Below are positions 58,155-64,000 of a stretch of DNA of 64,000 nucleotides, piece by piece. The stretch is from NCBI RefSeq assembly GCF_900111315.1, contig NZ_FOGU01000005.1, positions 302,246-366,245 on the forward strand, written 5' to 3'. A model generated the notes under the pieces. It saw only the letters and a program-made list of their open reading frames with translations. It had not been told where the DNA came from and searched no databases. Every line of letters begins with the position of its first letter. Positions within the stretch are counted from its first letter, which is position 1. Source of the stretch: Tranquillimonas rosea. GTDB taxonomy: Bacteria; Pseudomonadota; Alphaproteobacteria; Rhodobacterales; Rhodobacteraceae. The position numbers were made by a program, and so were the translations under genes.

Positions 58155-59498
58155 TCACTCGGCCGGTTTGACGACGGTTTCGGTGCCGCCGGTCGCCGGC
58201 GCGTAGTGCGCGTCGAAGTCTTCCTCGATGGTCTTGGGCTGCGGCAGCGGCTTCTCGAAGACACCGAGCAGCGGCAGGATCACGAGGAAATAGGCGAACC
58301 AGTAGGCCGCGCCGATCAGCGAGATCGAGGCGTAGGGCTCTTCCGCCGGCATCGCGCCGCACCACATCAGCACGACGAAGTCGATGACCAGCAGCGCGAA
58401 CCACCACTTGAACTGCGGCCGGAAGCGTCCCGAGCGGACCGACGAGGTATCGAGCCACGGCACCAGCGCCATCACCGCGATCGCGCCGAACATCGCCAGC
58501 ACGCCGAAGAACTTGGCGTCGATGATGCCGCCGGTAATGAAGCTCGCGATCTGGACGACCCAGACCTCGGAGGTGAACGCACGCAGGATCGCGTAGAACG
58601 GGAGGAAGTACCATTCCGGCACGATGTGCGACGGCGTCGCCATCGGGTTCGCCTCGATGTAGTTGTCGGGGTGTCCCAGATAGTTGGGCATGAAGCCGAC
58701 GATGGCGAAGAACACCGCGAGGATCACGGCAAGGGCGAACAGGTCCTTCAGTACGAAGTAGGGCCAGAACGGGACGGTGTCCTTCTTGGCCTCTTCCTTG
58801 GAGGTGCGTCGAACTTCCACGCCGGTCGGGTTGTTGTTGCCCGTCGAGTGGAACGCCCAGATGTGCACGACGACGAGCCCGGCGATCAGGAACGGCATCA
58901 GGTAGTGCAGCGAGAAGAAGCGCGTCAGGGTGTATTCACCCACCGCGGGCCCGCCGAGAAGCCACGTCTGCAGCGTCTCGCCCACGAAGGGGATCGCGCC
59001 GAACAGGCCGGTGATCACGGTGGCGCCCCAGAACGACATCTGGCCCCACGGCAGCACGTAGCCCATGAACGCGGTCGCCATCATCAGCAGGTAGATCAGG
59101 ATGCCGATGATCCACGTGACCTCGCGCGGCTCTTTGTACGAACCGTAGTAGAGGCCGCGGAAGATGTGGGCGTAGACCGCCACGAAGAACAGCGACGCGC
59201 CGTTCGCGTGGATATAGCGCAGCGCCCAGCCGCCGTTCACGTCGCGCATGATGTGCTCGACGCTGGCGAAGGCGGTCTCGGTCGACGGGACGTAGTGCAT
59301 CACCAGCGTGATGCCGGTGATGATCTGCAGCGCCAGGGTAAAGGTCAGGACGATCCCCCAGATCCACATCCAGTTGAGGTTCTTGGGAGTGGGGATCATC
59401 AGCGTGTCGTAGAGTAGGCCAACCACGGGCAGGCGGCGGTGAAGCCACTTCTCGCCACCCGTCTTGGGCTCGTAATGATCGTGCGGAATTCCGGCCAT
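58155..59498 (-). CDS. petB: Cytochrome b of the bc1 complex
   Basis: The 447-residue membrane protein has eight transmembrane helices and paired histidines for hemes bL and bH in helices B and D. The quinol-oxidation-site motif [11 protein letters not shown] (PEWY) is present. It oxidises quinol and moves protons in the Q cycle. It lies between petA and petC with short gaps (12 and 14 bp). The loop [17 protein letters not shown] and the long C-terminus are typical of alphaproteobacterial cytochromes b. Confidence 0.97.
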   Translation of the reverse strand: MAGIPHDHYEPKTGGEKWLHRRLPVVGLLYDTLMIPTPKNLNWMWIWGIVLTFTLALQIITGITLVMHYVPSTETAFASVEHIMRDVNGGWALRYIHANGASLFFVAVYAHIFRGLYYGSYKEPREVTWIIGILIYLLMMATAFMGYVLPWGQMSFWGATVITGLFGAIPFVGETLQTWLLGGPAVGEYTLTRFFSLHYLMPFLIAGLVVVHIWAFHSTGNNNPTGVEVRRTSKEEAKKDTVPFWPYFVLKDLFALAVILAVFFAIVGFMPNYLGHPDNYIEANPMATPSHIVPEWYFLPFYAILRAFTSEVWVVQIASFITGGIIDAKFFGVLAMFGAIAVMALVPWLDTSSVRSGRFRPQFKWWFALLVIDFVVLMWCGAMPAEEPYASISLIGAAYWFAYFLVILPLLGVFEKPLPQPKTIEEDFDAHYAPATGGTETVVKPAE

Positions 59499-59510
59499 CT
59501 GTCGTCCTCC

Positions 59511-60089
59511 TCAGCCCAGAACGATCGTCGATTCGTCGGCGAAGGCCGCCACCGGAACCGGCAGGTTTTCAGGTGCCGGACCCCTGCGGATTCGTCCGGC
59601 GGTGTCGTAGTGCGAGCCGTGGCACGGGCAGAACCAGCCGCCGAAATCGCCGGCCTCGCCCAGCGGCACACAGCCCAGGTGGGTGCACACGCCCATCATC
59701 ACCAGCCACTCTTCCGAGCCTTCGGTGCCCTCGGACGTCGCCAGCGCGCGGTTCGCGTCGGTCGCGGGCGCTTCGCCCTGGATGTTGGCGTTGCGCGCGA
59801 CCGGATCCGGCAGCGACGAGACGTCGACTTCATTCGCGGCGTTGATTTCTTCCTCGGTGCGGCGGCGGATGAAGACCGGCTTGCCCAGCCACTGCACCGT
59901 CAGCTGGGTGCCCTGGTCGATACCGCTGATGTCGACACGGATCGAGGACAACGCCTGCACGTCGGCGGAGGGGTTCATCTGGTTGATAAGAGGCCACACG
60001 GCGGCACCTGTGACAACGGCCCCGGCTCCGGCGGTCGCGTAGAACAGGAAATCCCGGCGCGTGCCTGCGTGGTCTTCAGCGTGGGACAC
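59511..60089 (-). CDS. petA: Rieske iron-sulfur subunit of the bc1 complex
   Basis: The 192-residue protein has a twin-arginine-type N-terminus ([16 protein letters not shown]) that also serves as membrane anchor. The [2Fe-2S] ligands lie in CTHLGC and CPCHGSHYD. It carries electrons from quinol to cytochrome c1. I prefer the GTG at 60089, giving VSHAEDH, because GGAG lies 6 nt before it and Rhodobacteraceae homologues begin near there. An ATG four codons earlier (60101) is the alternative. It is the first gene of the operon; the 166 bp upstream are gene-free and must hold the promoter. Confidence 0.95.
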   Translation of the reverse strand: MSHAEDHAGTRRDFLFYATAGAGAVVTGAAVWPLINQMNPSADVQALSSIRVDISGIDQGTQLTVQWLGKPVFIRRRTEEEINAANEVDVSSLPDPVARNANIQGEAPATDANRALATSEGTEGSEEWLVMMGVCTHLGCVPLGEAGDFGGWFCPCHGSHYDTAGRIRRGPAPENLPVPVAAFADESTIVLG

Positions 60090-60267
60090 GAGATTCTCCA
60101 TGGCAAAGCCCGGCGCGTCCGGGCGGACGAATAACGGGGGGCGCGCAGCAGCGCGCCCGAGATGTGCCTCTCTCTATCGGCGTGCCATGGCTGCGTCCAG
60201 ACGACATTCGAGCGCAGATACGCGGCCGTGGCCGGAAAACCCGATAATGTGGACAGGTTTGTGCGGA

Positions 60268-60876
60268 TCAGGCCGCCGGGGGTTGCGTCGCCTGCATCGA
60301 CTCGCGCGCCTCGATCTTGGCGAACCACTCGGCAAGCGGGGCGTGCCCCGCGCGCCAGTTGCGGTCGCCGTGGCGGAAATCGACATAGGCCAGCGCGCAG
60401 GCCAGCGCGATCTGCCCCATGTCGAGCCGTCCGGCGAGGTGGCTCATCCAGCGCGTCTCGAGCGCGTCGAGACTGCGGGCGATCTTGCCCCATTGTCCGT
60501 CGACCCACTCCTGCGAGCGCATCTCCGCGGGCCGGAAGCGGGCCTCGTAGGTCATCAGCACGGCGGCATCCATTATGCCGTCGGCCGTCGCCTCGAGCGT
60601 CAGGACGTCCCAGATCCGCGTCTCGGGATACAGGCCGGCGTCCCAGTGCGCGTCCAGATACCGGCAGATCACCCGGCTGTCGTACAGCGCCGGACCGTCC
60701 GGCCGCTGCAGGGTGGGGATCTTGCCCAGCGGATTGTGCGCCAGCGTCGCATCGCCGGACGTCACGGGCGACACCGTGGCGGGGACCAGCGCGAGATCCC
60801 CCACGCGCCCCGCCTCGTGGACAAGTGCCACGACCTTGCGGACGAAGGGTGAGCCGGGGCTGTGGAACAATTGCAT
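60268..60876 (-). CDS. Glutathione S-transferase family protein
   Basis: The 202-residue protein starts MQLFHSPGSPFVRKV with a serine at the catalytic position, has the cis-proline NPLGKIPTL and the glutathione-binding YDSRVICRYLD, and a helical C-terminal domain with a late ACALAYVDFRH (N-cap region). It lies between the bc1 operon and mtaB on the same strand. Substrate unknown. Confidence 0.9.
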   Translation of the reverse strand: MQLFHSPGSPFVRKVVALVHEAGRVGDLALVPATVSPVTSGDATLAHNPLGKIPTLQRPDGPALYDSRVICRYLDAHWDAGLYPETRIWDVLTLEATADGIMDAAVLMTYEARFRPAEMRSQEWVDGQWGKIARSLDALETRWMSHLAGRLDMGQIALACALAYVDFRHGDRNWRAGHAPLAEWFAKIEARESMQATQPPAA

Positions 60877-60975
60877 CGCGGACCTCCTGAGTGCGGTTGC
60901 CGCGACCCTATGGAGCGGTAGACGGAGTGTCCATCGAGGCGCGGTGCCCGTCGCGGCGGGCGGCCGCGATTCGCC

Positions 60976-62229
60976 TCAGGCCGCGGTCAGGTGGCTTTCG
61001 GTGGCGCCGGTGATCTCGGTCTCGACGATCTGGCCGACCGGCTGCTCGGAGTCGAACCGGACTTCGGCGAAGTGTTCGGTGCGGCCCATCCGAGGCGCTT
61101 CCATCAGCACGGCGTGGCGGCCGCGCCATCCGGCCATGTGCGCCGCCTGCCGCTCGGACCCGGCGGCGCGCAGTCGGGCGGCGCGATCCTTGATCGTCTT
61201 GCGGTCGAGCTGCGGCATCCGGGCTGCCGGCGTCCCTGGCCGAGGTGAGTAGGGGAACACGTGCAGCCATGTCAGGTCGCATTCCTCGACCAGCCTGAGG
61301 CTGTCGGCGAAGTGCTCTTCCGTCTCGGTCGGGAAGCCGGCGATGATGTCGGCGCCGAACGTCATGCCGGGGCGCAGCCGCCGCGCCTCTTCGCAGAAGG
61401 CGATGGCGTCGTCGCGCAGGTGGCGCCGCTTCATCCGCTTGAGGATCAGGTCGCTGCCGTGCTGGAGCGACAGGTGCATGTGCGGCATCAGCCGCGGCTC
61501 GGTCGCGATCGCTTCCATCAGCGCCGGGTCGGCCTCGATCGAGTCGATGGACGATATCCGCAGGCGCGGCAGGTCGGGGACCAGTTTGAGAATGCGCCGC
61601 ACGAGATCGCCGAGCTGCGGCGTCTGCGGCAGGTCCGCCCCCCAGCTGGTGAGATCCACGCCGGTCAGCACGACCTCGTTGTAGCCGCTTTCGACCAGCC
61701 GCTTGATCTGGTCGACCACCACGCCCGCGGGCACGCTGCGCGAATTGCCCCGGCCATAGGGGATGATGCAGAAGGTGCAGCGATGGTCGCAGCCGTTCTG
61801 CACCTGGACATAGGCGCGCGAGCGGCTGCCGAAGCCGTCGATCAGGTGCCCGGCGGTCTCGCGCACGGACATGATGTCGTCGACCTGCACCGGCTCGGTC
61901 GTGCCGATCAGGTCGGGCGCCATGTTCGCCCAGGTCTCGGGGCGCATCTTCTCGGCATTGCCGACGACGCGGTCGACCTCGTCCATCGCGGCAAAGCTGT
62001 CGGGGTCGGTCTGGGCGGCGCAGCCGGTGACGATCAGCGTCGCGCCAGGGTTCTCGCGGCGCAGGCGGCGGATGTCCTGCCGCGCCTTGCGCACGGCCTC
62101 GGAGGTGACGGCGCAGGTGTTGACGATCACCGCGTCGTCCAGCCCGGCCTGTTTCGACATCTCTGCCATCGCCTCGGATTCGTAGGCGTTCAGGCGGCAG
62201 CCGTGGGTGGCGAAGATCGGCGCGCTCAT
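60976..62229 (-). CDS. mtaB: tRNA t6A37 methylthiotransferase MtaB
   Basis: The 417-residue radical-SAM enzyme converts t6A37 to ms2t6A37 in ANN-reading tRNAs. The N-terminal UPF0004 domain has three cluster cysteines (THGCRLN, NTCAVT, VTGCAAQ). The radical-SAM site CDHRCTFC follows. A TRAM-like C-terminal part includes GRTEHFAEVRF. It matches MtaB-type more than MiaB-type by the early THGCRLN. The ATG overlaps the dapF stop (ATGA). Confidence 0.93.
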   Translation of the reverse strand: MSAPIFATHGCRLNAYESEAMAEMSKQAGLDDAVIVNTCAVTSEAVRKARQDIRRLRRENPGATLIVTGCAAQTDPDSFAAMDEVDRVVGNAEKMRPETWANMAPDLIGTTEPVQVDDIMSVRETAGHLIDGFGSRSRAYVQVQNGCDHRCTFCIIPYGRGNSRSVPAGVVVDQIKRLVESGYNEVVLTGVDLTSWGADLPQTPQLGDLVRRILKLVPDLPRLRISSIDSIEADPALMEAIATEPRLMPHMHLSLQHGSDLILKRMKRRHLRDDAIAFCEEARRLRPGMTFGADIIAGFPTETEEHFADSLRLVEECDLTWLHVFPYSPRPGTPAARMPQLDRKTIKDRAARLRAAGSERQAAHMAGWRGRHAVLMEAPRMGRTEHFAEVRFDSEQPVGQIVETEITGATESHLTAA

Positions 62230-63065
62230 GCCAGCGCCTCCAGGAAATCGGGTGTCAGAATGCCATCGAAGACATGGGCGGTGGGCCCGGTCATCCAGAC
62301 CCCGTCCTCGCGCCAGTCTATCTCCAGCGTGCCGCCGTCGACGCGGACGGTCACGTCGCGTCCTGTCAGCCCGCGCCGCGCCGCGGCCACGGCGGCGGCG
62401 CAGGAGCACGAGCCCGACGCGAGCGTCACGCCGGTCCCGCGCTCCCATATGCGGAGGCGAATCTCGGAGTCGGACAGAACCTGCACGACCTCGACATTGG
62501 TGCGCTCGGGGAACAGCGGATGGTGTTCGTGCGCGGCGCCGAAGGCGGGCACGTCCACGTCCTCGACCGCGGGGACGAAGAACGTGCAATGGGGGTTGCC
62601 CATGCCGCAGGCCACGGGGTCGCCCGCGATCGGAAGATGCAGCGTGTCGCAGTGCCGCGCCAGCGGCACCTCGTGCCAGTCCAGCAGCGGAGCCCCCATG
62701 TTCACGCGCGTCAGCCCGCCGCCGGCATCCTCGGCCGCGAGCAGCCCGCGCTCGGTCCGCAGCGACAGCGACCGCGCCCCGGTGTCGTCCATCAGGAACC
62801 GCGCGATGCAGCGCGTGGCGTTCCCGCAGGCCGCCGAGGGCGAGCCGTCGGCATTGTAGAAGATCAGCCGCGCATCGGCGTCCGGGTCGGGTTCGATCAC
62901 GGCGAGCTGGTCGAAGCCGACGCCGAAATGCCGGTCGCCGAGCGCGCGGGCAAGCGCAGGCGTCACCGAGGCGCTTCCCGAGCGGCGGTCGATGACGACG
63001 AAGTCGTTGCCCAGCCCGTGCATCTTCATGAATCGGGTGGCGGTGGCGGCGGCGGTCTCTGTCAT
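62226..63065 (-). CDS. dapF: Diaminopimelate epimerase
   Basis: The 279-residue PLP-free epimerase interconverts LL- and meso-diaminopimelate for lysine and peptidoglycan. The two catalytic cysteines lie in AACGNATRC and SGSCSCAA. The N-terminal MKMHGLGNDFVVID is standard. The exact start is uncertain: 63065 gives a 12-residue extension, and the conserved MKMHG sits just after. It is translationally coupled to mtaB. tRNA-Lys is divergent, 109 bp away. Confidence 0.95.
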   Translation of the reverse strand: MTETAAATATRFMKMHGLGNDFVVIDRRSGSASVTPALARALGDRHFGVGFDQLAVIEPDPDADARLIFYNADGSPSAACGNATRCIARFLMDDTGARSLSLRTERGLLAAEDAGGGLTRVNMGAPLLDWHEVPLARHCDTLHLPIAGDPVACGMGNPHCTFFVPAVEDVDVPAFGAAHEHHPLFPERTNVEVVQVLSDSEIRLRIWERGTGVTLASGSCSCAAAVAAARRGLTGRDVTVRVDGGTLEIDWREDGVWMTGPTAHVFDGILTPDFLEALA

Positions 63066-63174
63066 GGCGCGCGTGATGTATCGTGCTCGTGAAAAAAGGA
63101 AAAGAGACTGCGTATTTTCCTGCTCCTTTCCGCTTGACGCCCGTTTCTCTCGCGGCTAGCTACGCCGCCTGAGT

Positions 63175-63250
63175 GGGCCGTTAGCTCAGTTGGTAGAGCA
63201 ACTGACTTTTAATCAGTGGGTCGCAGGTTCGAATCCTGCACGGCTCACCA
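63175..63250 (+). tRNA. tRNA-Lys (anticodon TTT)
   Basis: The 76-nt tRNA has an encoded CCA. The acceptor stem GGGCCGT/ACGGCTC has one G-T pair, the anticodon loop CTTTTAA gives TTT, and the T arm GCAGGTTCGAATCCTGC is normal. It reads AAA and AAG. Confidence 0.97.
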
Positions 63251-63670
63251 CTGAAATCAGATAGTTATAGACGGTATCGAGAGCTCCTCGTGAGGTTCGT
63301 CCTTGCCTAGTGGCACCGTGGTGGCGCCGTAGCGTTGTCGGTTTCTCTCTATACGCCGAGAAGTCCTTCGGTGGGATCGTGCGACGAGCCCGTTGAAATG
63401 GATAGTGCGGGCAGCCGTGGAAGACCGTCACCGCCGGCGCGGCGCTGCCGCGGGCTACCTCCTTTCAACGGTGACTGGGTGCCGCATACCCGACTAGGTG
63501 TGACCCAAGGCCAAATGGGCCGACGCCAATGACAAGGCTTCGGTCCTGACTGCTCAATTCGCCCTGTAAGAGAAAGCACCGGTCGAAGGACATAAGGTCG
63601 ACCAGACGCATTCCCGCGGTGGTCGCTCCTGCAAAGTGGTCTTGGGACTGATCGGGGCAGGGGCGGCCTG
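63251..63670 (+). other. 420-bp gap after tRNA-Lys without a recognisable gene
   Basis: No reading frame here has a credible start, ribosome-binding site or family motif. Base use is more mixed than in the neighbours, and a tRNA 3' end is a common integration site. No copy of the tRNA 3' end is seen nearby. It could be a decayed gene or element. I see no terminator with a clear T-run directly after the tRNA. Confidence 0.4.
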
Positions 63671-64000
63671 TCAGGGTAGGTCGCCCTCGTTCTCGACGTA
63701 GTCGGGATAGTCCCTGGCGACCATCTCGGCCATTTTCGGCGTGCGGGACATGTGCTCGCGCATCGCGGCGGCGGCGGCTTCGCCGTCGCCGGCCGCGATC
63801 CCGTCGATGATCTGTTCGTGCAGTTGCACGACCCGGCCCATCCCCAGGCTCGGCAGCGCCAGCAGGCGCACGCGGTCGAGATGGCCGCTCTTGCGCTGGA
63901 GGATCTGCCACAGGTCCCGGATGCGGGCGTGGTCGAAGATGATCCGGTGGAACGCCTTGTCGGCCTTCTGGAACCCCGGCGCGTCGTCCCGGTCGCGCAT
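63671..64000 (-). CDS. GntR/FadR-type transcriptional regulator, C-terminal FCD domain (5' end outside window)
   Basis: The last 109 residues are visible. They form an FCD ligand-binding domain: DKAFHRIIFDHARI (first metal/ligand residues), then QLHEQIIDGIAAGDGEAAAAAMREH with the second histidine pair. The usual N-terminal winged helix should lie beyond 64000. Such regulators sense organic acids or acyl-CoA; the ligand is unknown here. Confidence 0.85.
   Translation of the reverse strand: MRDRDDAPGFQKADKAFHRIIFDHARIRDLWQILQRKSGHLDRVRLLALPSLGMGRVVQLHEQIIDGIAAGDGEAAAAAMREHMSRTPKMAEMVARDYPDYVENEGDLP

Noticed and set aside
63213..63431. Minus-strand frame ending in tRNA-derived residues (RAGFEPATH)
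   Set aside because: The C-terminus is a translation of the tRNA T arm, a typical artefact, and no start signal is present.

Overview
The window reads as one chromosomal segment of a high-GC alphaproteobacterium, most likely Rhodobacteraceae (Roseobacter/Rhodobacter group). The pointers are the petABC (Rieske, cytochrome b, cytochrome c1) operon, a PetP/PetR-like regulator pair, an RNase D-lptC-lptA-lptB-hpf-ptsN block, alphaproteobacterial RpoH-type promoters, and an HDAC-like-xseB-ispA-dxs run. Coding density is high, with many 4-base ATGA or GTGA overlaps. I see no insertion sequence, prophage or CRISPR array. This assignment is inference from gene content, not from any search.

Region by region. 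1-5.2 kb: end of an OmpA-domain protein, radC, the dnaK-dnaJ chaperone operon behind a clear heat-shock promoter, and alkB. 5.2-15.2 kb: a surface-glycan block with an ABC-2 type export permease, an SH3-domain lipoprotein-like or periplasmic protein, cysQ (PAP phosphatase), four different glycosyltransferases, galU and a two-part sulfotransferase-like protein. Together these suggest assembly and sulfation of an exported or cell-surface polysaccharide. 15.2-19.1 kb: ptsN, hpf, the LPS transport genes lptB, lptA and lptC, and a short RNase D. 19.2-28.6 kb: an APH-fold kinase, a DUF4174-type protein, a divergent zinc-uptake locus (znuA versus zur-znuC-znuB) with two operator-like palindromes, a fused kinase, a beta-hydroxyacid dehydrogenase, htpX with a possible heat-shock promoter, two small conserved-looking proteins and a cold-shock protein.

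28.8-44.4 kb: tRNA-Leu(CAG) with a 40-bp palindromic terminator, an NDUFA9-like NAD-binding protein, uppP, gltD-gltB glutamate synthase, mtgA, a GST, the queG-App1 pair, an EamA exporter, ilvE, and petP-petR divergent from ilvE. 44.6-50.6 kb: HDAC-like deacetylase, xseB, ispA and dxs (isoprenoid precursor supply), a membrane protein with an AIG1-like pattern, an epimerase-like protein and a DUF1810 protein. 50.8-57.1 kb: AMP nucleosidase, an HU-like protein, a metallo-beta-lactamase-fold protein resembling part of CMP-sialate hydroxylase, two transporters and aroC. 57.2-64 kb: the petABC operon, a GST, mtaB-dapF, tRNA-Lys(TTT), an unexplained 420-bp gap and the end of a GntR/FadR-type regulator.

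The most unusual signals are: (i) a composite intergenic repeat found three times, made of two GC-rich hairpins plus a 24-nt core containing GGATATTT and CAGAAGAAG; (ii) the glycan/sulfotransferase/cysQ block; (iii) the CMAH-like MBL protein; (iv) paired inverted repeats between ilvE and petP. I did not find a convincing wholly new multi-gene system.
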